A stretch of DNA of 64,000 nucleotides, taken from positions 34,781 to 98,780 of the forward strand of contig CAZPVJ010000040.1 of assembly GCA_964590005.1 (NCBI GenBank), written 5' to 3'. The DNA is from CALJFL01 sp964590005. Its GTDB lineage: Bacteria > Pseudomonadota > Gammaproteobacteria > Pseudomonadales > Halieaceae. Both the position numbers and the translations under genes were made by a program. Under the pieces are notes generated by a model, which was not told the origin of the DNA, searched no databases, and worked only from the letters and a program-made list of their open reading frames with translations. Below are positions 17,122 to 26,198 of this stretch, piece after piece. Position 1 is the stretch's first letter. Every line of letters starts with the position of its first letter.

Positions 17122-17137
17122 TGGCAGGGTTCTTGCA
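17122..17137 (+). promoter_or_regulatory. Sigma-54 (RpoN) promoter match upstream of the HAD-PlsC gene
   Basis: TGGCAGGGTTCTTGCA fits the -24/-12 consensus TGGCACG-N4-TTGCA at every key position: GG at -24, GC at -12, exact spacing; one mismatch (C to G) in the first element. It lies 60 bases before the ATG, preceding a good GGAGG ribosome site. A second, imperfect TGGCACC...TTGG lies 14 bases downstream but lacks the GC. No activator binding site was identified. Confidence 0.55.
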
Positions 17138-17196
17138 TTTGATACATCAGCTGGCACCAGGGTTGGTAGACGAACAAACAGTTCACGGAGGCAAGC

Positions 17197-18675
17197 ATGG
17201 GCACCACTCGCGTCGGGCGGCATCTGCAAAGTATCGTTGCCCAGGGAACAGGCAATTCGCCAAAGATCGCTTATTTCGATCTGGACGGCACCCTGATCGC
17301 TGGATACTCCATTCTCGCGCTGGCTCTTGAAACGGCAAAAAAAGGGGCCGGTAAAGGCCAGTTGCGGCAATCGGCGAAGCTGGTCCGAGACGTCATCGCC
17401 CACAAGGCACAACTCGGAGGAGGCAATTACCACCGCCTGGTGCGTCGACTAAGCTACGCGTTGACCGGCGTTTCAGAGGATGCATTGTGCTCGCTCGGAC
17501 AGCGGGCCTACCAGAACACACTCGCCAGGAGCATATACCCCGAAGCCATCGCGCTTGTAGAGGCCCATCGTGCGGCGGGACATCATCTGGTAATGATCAC
17601 TGCGGCAACGAGATACCAGGCGGAACCTATCGCACAAGTACTGGGTATCGACGAGATCTGTTGCACGCAGCTCGAGGTGTTGGACGGGCGCTTCACTGGC
17701 AAGGTACGCCTACCCATGTGTTACGGTGAGGGCAAAAGCATGGCCGCACGGCGCATTGCCAAACGGCGGAACAGCTCTCTTGAAGATTGTTGGTTCTACA
17801 CCGACTCCAGTGCCGACCTGCCCCTTCTAAGAGAGGTCGGCCACCCGGTAACGGTTAACCAGTCCGATCGCCTGGGCGCACATGCGCGCAGCAAACAATG
17901 GACGCAACTCAAGTTTTCCAGCCGGGGCATGCCCGACCTGGAGTCGCTGCTGCGAACGGTCATGACAGCCCAGACGATCGCTGTCACCACAATACTGGGC
18001 AGTATCGGCAAGCGACTGGGCGCACCCGACTACTCAAATGCCAATCGTCTCACCCGATTTCTCGGTGATGTCGGTAGCGGCGTAGCTGGGCTCGAATTCG
18101 AGATCGACGGAATCGAGCACCTGAACAAAACGCGCCCCGCTGTGTTTATTTTCAACCACCAGAGCCTGCTCGATGGCATGGTGCTCGCTCACCTGTTGCG
18201 CGAAGACGTCGTTGGCTTTTGCAAAAAAGAGATTGCCAACAACCCGCTGGTCGGACCCTTGATGCGCCAGGTCGACACCATATTCGTGGACCGTCAGGAC
18301 GGCAACCAGAGCGATGTGCTTAAACAGGCACGAGACGTGCTGGACAGCGGTCGCTCCCTGGTCATCGCCCCGGAAGGGACGCGCAGTACCCTGGGAACAA
18401 TCCAACCATTCAAGCATGGCGCCTTCGTCCTGGCCAAAAAGGCGGGCGTGCCGATTGTTCCCATCGTCCTGCACAACGTGAAGGATGCCTTGCCCAAAGG
18501 GGGACTGCTGGTCAGACCCACTACAGTGAGGATAACCGTGTTGCCTCCGGTAGAGGCCAAGACAATGGGACCTGTGCGGCAAGCTTGCCAGCGCGTCGAG
18601 CAACGCTATTGCGAATTGCTGGGCAACTCCAGGCAGGCTGCGCTACCCCATCTAGCGGTGGCCAGGGCTTCCTGA
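17197..18675 (+). CDS. HAD phosphatase - lysophospholipid acyltransferase (PlsC) fusion
   Basis: Bifunctional-looking protein of 492 residues. Residues 21-250 form a HAD-IB (SerB-like) domain with the nucleophile motif DLDGT (28-32), the Lys region GEGKSMAARRIA and the YTDSSADLPLL metal-binding motif. Residues 290-480 form a PlsC-type acyltransferase with HX4D (His321-Asp326 in NHQSLLD), a GFCKKEIANNPLVG block and EGTRS (393-397). Such fusions are known from gammaproteobacteria and are annotated as 1-acyl-glycerol-3-phosphate acyltransferases. The acyltransferase should work at the inner membrane; the HAD substrate is unknown. ACGGAGG lies 8 bases before the ATG. A sigma-54 promoter match lies 60 bases upstream, an unusual control for lipid synthesis. 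Confidence 0.9.
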   Translation: MGTTRVGRHLQSIVAQGTGNSPKIAYFDLDGTLIAGYSILALALETAKKGAGKGQLRQSAKLVRDVIAHKAQLGGGNYHRLVRRLSYALTGVSEDALCSLGQRAYQNTLARSIYPEAIALVEAHRAAGHHLVMITAATRYQAEPIAQVLGIDEICCTQLEVLDGRFTGKVRLPMCYGEGKSMAARRIAKRRNSSLEDCWFYTDSSADLPLLREVGHPVTVNQSDRLGAHARSKQWTQLKFSSRGMPDLESLLRTVMTAQTIAVTTILGSIGKRLGAPDYSNANRLTRFLGDVGSGVAGLEFEIDGIEHLNKTRPAVFIFNHQSLLDGMVLAHLLREDVVGFCKKEIANNPLVGPLMRQVDTIFVDRQDGNQSDVLKQARDVLDSGRSLVIAPEGTRSTLGTIQPFKHGAFVLAKKAGVPIVPIVLHNVKDALPKGGLLVRPTTVRITVLPPVEAKTMGPVRQACQRVEQRYCELLGNSRQAALPHLAVARAS

Positions 18676-18733
18676 CAGGACTCCCAGTAAGCTGTTAAGC
18701 TATTCGGCTATAACAACACGCCGGAGAACGCCG

Positions 18734-19294
18734 ATGACACTTCTGATACTGGGTGTTGCCCTGTTTGCAGCGGTACACCTCTTTCCTGGTATTGCTCCGG
18801 CGCGCAAACAGGCCCTGTGGGACAAGCTGGGCGAAGGCGGCTACAAGGGACTGTTCTCGCTGTCGGTACTGGCAGCGCTCGTTCTGATTGTACTTGGCTG
18901 GCGCAGCGCTACACCGCAGTTCATTTACCTGCCAGTAATCGCCCTGAAACCGCTGGGGTTGGGCCTGGTCATCGTTGCCCTACTGCTTTTCGTTGTCAGC
19001 GGCCGGCCTTCACGCCTGCGCCGTGTGCTGCGACATCCTCAACTCACCGGCGTTATTGTCTGGGCCGGAGCGCACCTGCTGCTCAATGGTGACTCCCGTT
19101 CCCTCGTTCTCTTTGGCGGCCTGGGCCTATGGGCCCTGCTGGAAATACTGTTAATCAACCGACGTGATGGCGTCTGGATCAAAGACGAGGTGCCCGGCTG
19201 GGGAACCGAATTAGCTACCTTGGGTGCGACGGCGGTGGTTGTAGGGGTACTTATCTTCGTGCATCCGTGGATTGCAGGCGTGCCGGTCTATTAG
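18734..19294 (+). CDS. nnrU: NnrU family membrane protein
   Basis: Integral membrane protein of 186 residues with about five hydrophobic segments (roughly 1-17, 38-55, 66-87, 104-130, 160-180). It matches the NnrU family by the early AAVHLFPGIAP segment and the RRVLRHPQLTGVIVWAGAHLLLNGD signature. NnrU was named from a nitrite/nitric oxide reductase regulon, but many members, including this one, have no denitrification genes nearby, so that role should not be assumed. GGAG lies 8 bases before the ATG. It follows the acyltransferase after 58 bases and may be read through from it. It ends tail-to-tail with a DUF1330 gene. Confidence 0.85.
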   Translation: MTLLILGVALFAAVHLFPGIAPARKQALWDKLGEGGYKGLFSLSVLAALVLIVLGWRSATPQFIYLPVIALKPLGLGLVIVALLLFVVSGRPSRLRRVLRHPQLTGVIVWAGAHLLLNGDSRSLVLFGGLGLWALLEILLINRRDGVWIKDEVPGWGTELATLGATAVVVGVLIFVHPWIAGVPVY

Positions 19295-19309
19295 AATGAC
19301 ACGGCCCGA

Positions 19310-19597
19310 TCAGGTGCCACTAACGGCCACCAGTCGCGAGTGACTGCACGCATCCCTCAGTGGCTTTAGCAGCTGGTAATCTTCACTGTGATAAAAACGG
19401 TCCCACTCTTCCAACGAGGGGAACTCCATCAAAACCAGGCGCCGGGGCTCATAATCACCCTCATAGACCCTGAATTCGCCGCCTCGGGCAAGGTAATGAC
19501 CACCCGATCGCTCGATCAATGGTTTTACCCGCTGCATAAACTGCATATATTGCTCGATATCGAAAATCTCGACGTCCATGATCGCGTAGGCCGTCAT
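19310..19597 (-). CDS. DUF1330 family protein
   Basis: Small cytoplasmic protein of 95 residues with the ferredoxin-like alpha/beta barrel of the DUF1330 (ABM-related) family: MTAYAIMDVEIFDIEQYMQF at the start, GGHYLARGGEFRVYEGDYEP in the middle and LMEFPSLEEWDRFYHSEDYQ near the end. The family has no firm function, although related dimeric barrels bind small hydrophobic ligands. No clear ribosome site precedes the ATG. The SDR gene lies upstream on the same strand with its stop about 140 bases away, so the two could be co-transcribed. Confidence 0.85.
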   Translation of the reverse strand: MTAYAIMDVEIFDIEQYMQFMQRVKPLIERSGGHYLARGGEFRVYEGDYEPRRLVLMEFPSLEEWDRFYHSEDYQLLKPLRDACSHSRLVAVSGT

Positions 19598-19739
19598 GAA
19601 GAATTACCGCTGCCCGCCCTTGAGTCAGACAACAATACCGCAGAGAAATGCGCTTACATTGCGCTGGGTCAAGAAAGGTATCGCGGGACTTTAATCCCGG
19701 GGACCTTACATTACACCGACCCAGAACCGTCGCTGCATG

Positions 19740-20591
19740 CTATGAGGGAAAGGTGAATTGGGTATCCTGCTCACTTATCGCCCAAAGCCGCCTGGCGGCC
19801 GCGTCATCCTGCGCCCAGGGCTTGCTGGCATTTGGGCGGCAATTGTAAAAATACTCGCCACTGATATCCGCTACCTCTGGGCTCTGGCACAGGTAAATTG
19901 ACGTTTCCGCTCCCTTCTCGGGCGAACGAAAGAAAGGCTTTAGCAGCACCGGCAGTAATTTGCCAAGCAAGCCGCCATTTTGCTGCCCCAGGGAGGTCGA
20001 TACCGCACCCGGGTGCAGGCAATTGACGGTTATGTCATCCGGCTCAAGTCTCCGCGCAAGCTCACGGGTAAACAGGATGTTGGCCAGCTTGGAACGACCG
20101 TATTCATGAAAAGTACGGTACTTGTTTTCGGCCTGCATATCCTCAAAGCCCATATCGCGCACGAAAGTGTGCGCGTGAGACGCGACATTGACGATCCTGG
20201 CATTTTTTGCCTGCCGCAGGGCCGGGAGCAACATGCCGGTGAGCAGAAAGACCGCGTAGTGATTCACCGCCAATGTTTCCTCGAACCCGTCGACGGTCTC
20301 CCGGCGCTGGGTATTAACGATGCCAGCATTGTTCAACAGCACGTCGATCGGACGACCCAGGGATAACACCTCCTGGGCAGCGTCACGAACACTTTTCAGC
20401 TCGGCCATATTCATGAGGATAACGGTGGGCTGGCTGCCACCCGCTGCGACGATCTCCCGGCACAAAGCCTCTGCCTTGTCGGCATTCCGGCACATCAGCG
20501 TAAGATTCGCCCCGTCGGCGGCCAGGGCCAATGCACTCGTCCTACCTATTCCGGCAGTGGGTCCTGTAACAACAACATGTTGCCCTTGCAT
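19740..20591 (-). CDS. Short-chain dehydrogenase/reductase, retinol-dehydrogenase-like
   Basis: NAD(P)-dependent oxidoreductase of 283 residues. The nucleotide-binding TGPTAGIG motif is at 9-16, LLNNAG at about 86-91, the catalytic serine in NVASHAH and the active-site YGRSK with tyrosine and lysine. An extended C-terminal region (PFFRSPEKGAETSIYLC) is typical of the retinol dehydrogenase/WWOX-like group, which act on lipophilic alcohols and carbonyls. The basic Arg after the first strand (CRNADKA) suggests NADP preference. GGAG lies 8 bases before the ATG. Real substrate unknown. Confidence 0.9.
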   Translation of the reverse strand: MQGQHVVVTGPTAGIGRTSALALAADGANLTLMCRNADKAEALCREIVAAGGSQPTVILMNMAELKSVRDAAQEVLSLGRPIDVLLNNAGIVNTQRRETVDGFEETLAVNHYAVFLLTGMLLPALRQAKNARIVNVASHAHTFVRDMGFEDMQAENKYRTFHEYGRSKLANILFTRELARRLEPDDITVNCLHPGAVSTSLGQQNGGLLGKLLPVLLKPFFRSPEKGAETSIYLCQSPEVADISGEYFYNCRPNASKPWAQDDAAARRLWAISEQDTQFTFPS

Positions 20592-20714
20592 AGATAATCT
20601 CCGGCATGAGAACGTGGCCGCACTCTAGCCGAAATATCCAGCCATCGAAAGTCTGCAGGCCACCAAACGAGAGAATTGGTATACTCTGCGCCCGTTTTAC
20701 GATGATCAGACACT

Positions 20715-21596
20715 ATGAGTACTTTCGATAAGGACAGTAACCCGCTAGCCGAGCAGGAAGCACTGCAAGCGCATATCGACAGGGCCCTCGCAGCCCAGCC
20801 ACCGCTGGGTACCGAAATGGATATTACTTACCGGGTCATCCAGCGACTCTTTAAGCCCACGGTACTGGGTGCCGAGAACATTCCCGAGCGGCCCTGCCTT
20901 TTCATCGGCAACCACTCGCTGTTTGCCCTCGACGGCTTCGTCCTGAACCCGCTGATGCTGGTCAAGTACGGGCGCTTTCTCCGCGCCATGGGCGACAAGT
21001 TTCTCTTTGCCAACGAGGGCATTGCCAACTACGTGATGGAGCGTGGCGCCACCATGGGCCACCCTGAAGTCTGCAAGGCATTGATGGAAGACAAGCAGGA
21101 CATTCTGGTGTTTCCGGGTGGGGCACACGAAGCGGTCAAGCGAGCCAGCGAGATGTACCAGCTGCAGTGGAAGGAGCGCTACGGCTTCGTAAAGCTAGCG
21201 GCGGAAAATGGTTATACGATTATGCCCTTTGGCATGGTTGGTCCGGATGAGTTCTACGCGCACTACCTGGAGGGCGACGAGTTGCCGGATTCACGGCTTG
21301 GTAAGTTGCTCAACAGGCTGGGGCTCATCGACGAAAACACGCGCCCGGACACCATACCGCCTATCCCCCTTGGTGCCCTGGGCAGCCTGTTTCCAAAGCC
21401 ACAGCCCTGTTATATAGGCTTTGGTGAGCCGATCAGCCTGGCCAGCCACAAGGGCAAGAAATTGACCAAAGCCCAGCTCAAGCGAATTCGTGGTGAGGTG
21501 GCCGAACAAATCGAGGAACAGCTGGCTGAATTGCTACTGGTGCGCGAACAGAAGCGGCGCCACGACGGCCTGCTGCGCCGCATCTTGTCGCTGTAG
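20715..21596 (+). CDS. Acyltransferase of the DGAT2/TMEM68-like lysophospholipid acyltransferase group
   Basis: Acyltransferase of 293 residues with no clear membrane-spanning segment. The catalytic motif region reads GNHSLFALDGF, an H-x5-D arrangement rather than the usual H-x4-D, and the glycerol-binding block reads VFPGGAHEAVKR, as in DGAT2-like and plant phytyl-ester-synthase-like enzymes rather than EGTRS. The PFGMVGPDEF segment is also typical of that group. It ends with a basic helix (LLLVREQKRRHDGLLRRIL), probably a membrane anchor. The ATG is preceded by an extended -10 like TGGTATACT at 20678-20685. It probably acylates a lipid alcohol or lysophospholipid. It converges with the MATE gene one base away. 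Confidence 0.85.
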   Translation: MSTFDKDSNPLAEQEALQAHIDRALAAQPPLGTEMDITYRVIQRLFKPTVLGAENIPERPCLFIGNHSLFALDGFVLNPLMLVKYGRFLRAMGDKFLFANEGIANYVMERGATMGHPEVCKALMEDKQDILVFPGGAHEAVKRASEMYQLQWKERYGFVKLAAENGYTIMPFGMVGPDEFYAHYLEGDELPDSRLGKLLNRLGLIDENTRPDTIPPIPLGALGSLFPKPQPCYIGFGEPISLASHKGKKLTKAQLKRIRGEVAEQIEEQLAELLLVREQKRRHDGLLRRILSL

Positions 21597-21597
21597 C

Positions 21598-22998
21598 TTA
21601 TTCCTGCATCACTTTCGCAAGACGCTCCGGCTGGCGCCACGTCCCACCCAGCACCCTTGAAAAGTAGACCATGGCTAATGCCAGAAGCGTGGCGACAAAT
21701 ACCCACCAGCTCACTATTGGCTCCAACTCCCACACCATAATCACCAGGTACTGCACCAGGACCATCACCAGGTGTAGAAGAATCGAGGTTACCATCAGCC
21801 AGCGAGTATCGCCGGCACCGCGCAATGTTCCCGTGCAGATTAAAATTACTGCGTCGGCCATCACGTAGGTTGTGAGGCCTATCATCATTCTTCCGCCGAG
21901 CTCCCGAATTTCAGAAAAGTCCTGCCCGGGCGTAGCGAAAACTTCCAGCAGTTCGAACCTGAAAAAGATGAAGATCAGACCCATCAATCCTGAGTACCCC
22001 AGGGCAATGATAAAGCCCGAAGATATGACGTGCTTGGCCCTGGACATATCACCTGCACCGACATACCTGCCGATCAGGCTCATCACCGCGATATTGATAC
22101 CGACCAGCGGAACAAAGGACAACATGTCCCAGTTAAAGACGATAGCCATGGCGGCGCCCTGGGCGACGCCATAGGCCTGGAACATCAGCAAGAACAGGTT
22201 GAACGTGGCCGCGCCGATAAAAACCTCGAAGCCTGATGGGAAGCCCAGCCTGATATAGCGGCGCATGATACCCGCATTAAAAACCAGCGACTCCAAAACA
22301 TGGAATCGCTCACGGTGGACCCGGTTGAGGTAAAAGACCAGGTAGACACCAATCGAGAATACTGTCGCGATCACCGTACCCAAGGCAGCACCCTGTATAC
22401 CCATTTCCGGCGCTCCGCCCACGCCAAAAATCAGCACGTAACTTAGCGGGACATTGACCGCGACACCGATGAGATCACAAATCATTACTACCCGGGTGAC
22501 ACCGATGCCTGAGAAGTAACAGGCGATACAGGTTTTTATCAGCGCGAACACGGCCCCGGCCATAAGGACAAAGTAATACTGGCGTTCCAGCACAACCAGG
22601 GCCGGGTCATGACCCATGAGCTCGAAAAGCTCGCTCACGTAGTAGGCAACCAGCGCAAGCACCGGCAAGCTGGCCACAGACACGATCACACCCTGGGTGA
22701 CTACCTGGGGACACTTGCGCAATTCACCGGCACCGAAGTACTGGGCCACCAGGGCATTGGCGTAGGACAACACACCGGTAAACAACGCGATGCTGACAAA
22801 GTAGCTGACACCGCCACCCATGGCCGACGCAATATGTGCCGCGTCTATTCGCGACATGAACAGCCGATCAGTGAATACCATTAACGCAAAGGCACCCTGT
22901 GACACGACCATGGGCAGTGCCAGGCGAAACAATTGCCTGAGGGTAGACAGGGAGAACATGGCACTCGGCTTTTGCCTGAAGGACGCCACATTCTCCAT
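21598..22998 (-). CDS. MATE family multidrug/Na+ efflux transporter
   Basis: Twelve-helix inner-membrane exporter of 466 residues in the MATE (NorM/DinF) family. The N-terminal LFRLALPMVVSQGAFALMVFTDRLFMSRID block is diagnostic, as is the repeat of the half-domain from about residue 235 (LGFPSGFEVFIGAATFNLFL). The second half carries GRYVGAGDMSRAKHV. It should export cationic drugs or metabolites using Na+ or H+. The start is uncertain: the ATG at 22998 (MENVASF) or one 13 codons further in (MFSLSTL) both work. The gene faces away from the amidase gene across a short divergent region. Confidence 0.93.
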   Translation of the reverse strand: MENVASFRQKPSAMFSLSTLRQLFRLALPMVVSQGAFALMVFTDRLFMSRIDAAHIASAMGGGVSYFVSIALFTGVLSYANALVAQYFGAGELRKCPQVVTQGVIVSVASLPVLALVAYYVSELFELMGHDPALVVLERQYYFVLMAGAVFALIKTCIACYFSGIGVTRVVMICDLIGVAVNVPLSYVLIFGVGGAPEMGIQGAALGTVIATVFSIGVYLVFYLNRVHRERFHVLESLVFNAGIMRRYIRLGFPSGFEVFIGAATFNLFLLMFQAYGVAQGAAMAIVFNWDMLSFVPLVGINIAVMSLIGRYVGAGDMSRAKHVISSGFIIALGYSGLMGLIFIFFRFELLEVFATPGQDFSEIRELGGRMMIGLTTYVMADAVILICTGTLRGAGDTRWLMVTSILLHLVMVLVQYLVIMVWELEPIVSWWVFVATLLALAMVYFSRVLGGTWRQPERLAKVMQE

Positions 22999-23044
22999 AA
23001 TCCACTATACTTGTCCACGCGAGATTTGGGACTTATTCCCTGCT

Positions 23045-24769
23045 ATGAGCCACAGTCAAAAAACCCTCCGAGCAACGCTGCCCTTACTCGTCGCCTCGTT
23101 ACTCCTGTTGAACCTGCTGGGCGCCTGCTCAGAAAAGAAGCAACCGTCAGAGGCACGGTTTAGCGTGGTAGAAGCTAGTTTTGAGGATATGCAGTCGGCG
23201 ATGGCCGATGGCCATATCAGTTCTCGCGAAATAGTTGAGCAGTACCTGGATAGAATCGCGCGTTATGAGCGCCGCCTGCGAGGCACCATGACAACAAACC
23301 CCAGCGCGCTGGCTATTGCTGATGCCCTGGACGCCGAGCGAGCCGCGGGCAAGGTTCGCGGTCCGTTGCACGGCATACCGATCGCACTCAAAGACAATAT
23401 CCACACCGTCGACATGCCAACCACCGGAGGGGCGCTGGCCTTCAAGGACTACATACCCCCGTATGAGGCAACCCTGGTAACACGCCTGCGTGAGGCGGGC
23501 GCCATCATCCTCGCTAAAACAACGATGACAGAACTGGCCAACTGGGTGGGCACAGGCATGCCCGGCAACTACAACACACTGCGGGGCTATGGACTCAACC
23601 CATACGACCCGCGTCCCGATCCGCGTGAACGGCTGAATGATGGCCGTTCGGTGCTCGATACCGGGGGTTCCAGCTCCGGCATTGGCACAGCGGCCAACTT
23701 CTGGGCGGCCAATGTGGGCACCGAGACCTCCGGTTCAATTCTCAGCCCGGCTAACGACACCTTGCTCGTGGGTATCAAACCTACTGTTGGCCGGGTGTCA
23801 CGCCATGGCATCATCCCCATTACCGCTGACCAGGACACCGCCGGCCCGCTCGCCAAGTCTGTCGCTGACGCCGCCGCGTTATTGGCTGCTATGGAGGGCG
23901 AAGACAGTCACGACGATGCAACGGGAATTTGCGCGCCGCCGGCAGACGGAAGCTATCGAAGCCATTTGAATGCGGAGGGCCTGCGTGGCGCGCGAATTGG
24001 TATTCCAAGGGCTTTGTTCTACGAGCAGATAGTGCCTCCCGGCGGCACAGAACCGGTCGGCGGATTAGAACCTGCTCAGACCGAGGCGATGACGCGGGTC
24101 ATCGCCCTGCTAGAGTCATTGGGCGCCGTCGTGGTAGACCCCGCCAACATGCCAAGCACCGTGGCGACCGATCCCCAGGATAACCATATGCTGTTTGGTG
24201 TTTGCTACGACCAAGAGCGGGGCAAAGGTGGCGATGAAGACTGCTCGATTATTCTCAAATATGGCATGAAGCGCGATTTCAACCGGTGGTTACACAGCCT
24301 GGGTGACAACGCGCCCCTGGCCAGCCTGACCGAACTGCGAGAATTCAATACAACGTACAGGGCTGCTGGCACGCTTCGCTACGGCCAGGCCCAGCTGGAT
24401 ATCTCTGACGAAATGGATGTGACTGGCGATCACAAACGCTGGCGGCAAGATCGTGACAAGGATATTCGCCTATCTCGAACAGAAGGCATCGACGCCGCCC
24501 TGCGAGAGCATGAGCTTGACGCCCTACTCCTCCCGGCCTGGTCAGGCGAGGAAATTCTCAATAAAGCGGGGTATCCCGCTGTCATCGTGCCATTCACCCT
24601 GCTGCCAAGAGCGCCTGATCCTCCCCTGCCAGCAGACTTTAGCCCCGAACCGGCACCGTTTGGCGTAGCCTTTTACGGAACCGCATGCAGCGAGGGCCGG
24701 CTGATTGAACTGGCTTTTGCGTTTGAACAGGCCAGCAAAGGACGGGTACCTCCGAAAGGATTCCCCTGA
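23045..24769 (+). CDS. Amidase-signature lipoprotein
   Basis: Secreted amidase of 574 residues anchored as a lipoprotein: the signal peptide LLVASLLLLNLLGAC ends in a lipobox with Cys as the first mature residue. The amidase signature Ser-cisSer-Lys triad is present as the lysine in GIPIALKDNIHT, the cis-serine in TGGSSSGIGTA and the nucleophile in TETSGSILSP. Such enzymes hydrolyse amides or small peptides; a periplasmic role in amide or cell-wall turnover is possible. The frame is open further upstream through the MATE gene, but only this ATG gives a lipoprotein signal. A TATACT hexamer lies about 35 bases before it. Substrate unknown. Confidence 0.9.
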   Translation: MSHSQKTLRATLPLLVASLLLLNLLGACSEKKQPSEARFSVVEASFEDMQSAMADGHISSREIVEQYLDRIARYERRLRGTMTTNPSALAIADALDAERAAGKVRGPLHGIPIALKDNIHTVDMPTTGGALAFKDYIPPYEATLVTRLREAGAIILAKTTMTELANWVGTGMPGNYNTLRGYGLNPYDPRPDPRERLNDGRSVLDTGGSSSGIGTAANFWAANVGTETSGSILSPANDTLLVGIKPTVGRVSRHGIIPITADQDTAGPLAKSVADAAALLAAMEGEDSHDDATGICAPPADGSYRSHLNAEGLRGARIGIPRALFYEQIVPPGGTEPVGGLEPAQTEAMTRVIALLESLGAVVVDPANMPSTVATDPQDNHMLFGVCYDQERGKGGDEDCSIILKYGMKRDFNRWLHSLGDNAPLASLTELREFNTTYRAAGTLRYGQAQLDISDEMDVTGDHKRWRQDRDKDIRLSRTEGIDAALREHELDALLLPAWSGEEILNKAGYPAVIVPFTLLPRAPDPPLPADFSPEPAPFGVAFYGTACSEGRLIELAFAFEQASKGRVPPKGFP

Positions 24770-24841
24770 GCGCGGCTGCCACTGTAGACTGCACAGTCGA
24801 ACCCGGCTCTCTCATCATAGATCGTTTTTAGGACCTTCCCC

Positions 24842-25780
24842 GTGCAAATAAGATTCTGGTCGGCAGTGCTCTTTCTGTTCGTTGCCTGCTTCGCTTACCT
24901 GACACTGGTCTACATGCCCCAGGCCGCACTACACGCGGACCGATACTACATTAATAAATCGCCGGCCGAGGTAGGGCTGGCATTTGAATCGGTGGAACTA
25001 GAATCCGCAGACGGAATTGCGCTGGCTGCCTGGTGGATTCCCGCGGAGAAGCCGATTGCCAACCTGGTATTTGTGCACGGACATGGCTCTAATCGCCATA
25101 GCGAATACTTTCAGGCTCTGGAGTTCTACCGGGCCGCCGTCGGCGCCCAGGTTTCGGTACTGACTATCGACCTGCGCAATCACGGCTCCTCTGGGGAGGA
25201 TAAGCGGGGACTGCAATGGGGCAAAACAGAGGCGGAGGACGCTATAGCGGGTGTGCAGTGGATTAGACAGCGCTCGCCAGACTTGCCAGTTCTCGCGCTG
25301 GGCAAATCGATGGGCGGTGCGACGATTATCCACGCAGCGTCACGAGGCGCGCACGTGGATGGCCTTATACTGATCGACCCATTGCTGGACGAACGGTCGG
25401 CATTCGCCAATGGCGGATGGGTCGAAACCGGTTTGCCGCCCGAGGTGTTTACGCCTTCTGCATTCGCTGCCGCCGCCTTTTACGGCTTACCTGACGGCGA
25501 GGACAGCGCGTTAAACCTGGCTGCCAAGCTGACCGTGCCGATCTTGCTGTTACAGGACCCCGAGGACCCCGTTACCCTCGCGCGTTATGCTCGAGAGCTA
25601 GCGCTACGCAATAAAAACGTGACGCTTTGGGAAGCTCCACCGCTGGACGCGACTGCCAGGGAAATTGTCGCCTGGAAAGGACGCTGGGGAAGCCACGTGG
25701 CCGTATTCCAGATTTACCCGACGCTAACGCTGGAGAAGATCACAGCGTTCATCGCCCGGATCAGGGATGACACACCATAG
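24842..25780 (+). CDS. Membrane-anchored alpha/beta hydrolase
   Basis: Serine hydrolase of 312 residues with an N-terminal hydrophobic anchor (residues 6-25, uncleaved or signal-like). The alpha/beta hydrolase fold is seen from NLVFVHGHGSNR (oxyanion loop), LTIDLRNHGSSG and the nucleophile elbow GKSMGG. Acid and histidine residues are likely in LLQDPEDPV and WGSHVAVF. It resembles YqkD/Bem46-type membrane hydrolases. The start is GTG, supported by AGGA about 10 bases upstream. It lies downstream of the amidase by 72 bases and may be co-transcribed. Substrate unknown. Confidence 0.88.
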   Translation: MQIRFWSAVLFLFVACFAYLTLVYMPQAALHADRYYINKSPAEVGLAFESVELESADGIALAAWWIPAEKPIANLVFVHGHGSNRHSEYFQALEFYRAAVGAQVSVLTIDLRNHGSSGEDKRGLQWGKTEAEDAIAGVQWIRQRSPDLPVLALGKSMGGATIIHAASRGAHVDGLILIDPLLDERSAFANGGWVETGLPPEVFTPSAFAAAAFYGLPDGEDSALNLAAKLTVPILLLQDPEDPVTLARYARELALRNKNVTLWEAPPLDATAREIVAWKGRWGSHVAVFQIYPTLTLEKITAFIARIRDDTP

Positions 25781-25799
25781 AGAAGCCCGCTGGCTGGCC

Positions 25800-26150
25800 T
25801 CAATCGCCCTTCTCGTTATCGAGTGCGCGTATCGCGATCTCGTCGTACAGGCCGATAAGCTTGGCGACCAGATCCTCGTACTCCGGGTATTCATGCACAA
25901 AGCGGTTAAAGCTGTGCATCCGGCTTATCATTCTATCCAGGAGTTCGATCTCGCCATCGCTTAGCGTGCCCCCGCTCTCGACTTCATCCCTCATTTCCAC
26001 AATTGCGGGTAAGCGATACTTTACAAACCGCTCGATAAGTACCTGCAGCCGCCCGTCTTCATCGAGTTCGGGATCAATGTGGAATTCCGGCACTTCAAAT
26101 TCCTCGTCCTCGGACTCCGACTTTTTTGATTTCGGCTTTGATCCAAACAT
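25800..26150 (-). CDS. Conserved hypothetical acidic helical protein
   Basis: Soluble 116-residue protein of unknown function. It begins with a Lys/Ser patch (MFGSKPKSKKSESEDEEFE), then an acidic stretch (PEFHIDPELDED) and a mostly helical body (LQVLIERFVKYRLPAIVEMRDEV... LLDRMISRMHSFNRFVHEYPEY) that could be a coiled coil. No motif or membrane segment is recognised. A strong AGGAGGG sits 6 bases before this ATG, so it is preferred over an in-frame start six codons further upstream. It lies downstream of the thioesterase on the same strand by about 50 bases. Confidence 0.7.
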   Translation of the reverse strand: MFGSKPKSKKSESEDEEFEVPEFHIDPELDEDGRLQVLIERFVKYRLPAIVEMRDEVESGGTLSDGEIELLDRMISRMHSFNRFVHEYPEYEDLVAKLIGLYDEIAIRALDNEKGD

Positions 26151-26198
26151 CTCTACCCTCCTGACCAACCGGGAGCTATATGCAGGGGCAAGTTTAGC

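Noticed and set aside
19684..19699. CGGGA-N6-TCCCG inverted repeat after the SDR stop
   Set aside because: Short arms and no U-run; likely chance.
23004..23011. Bidirectional TATACT/TATAGT promoter between MATE and amidase genes
   Set aside because: No -35 match on either strand, and the minus-strand start would fall on the ATG.
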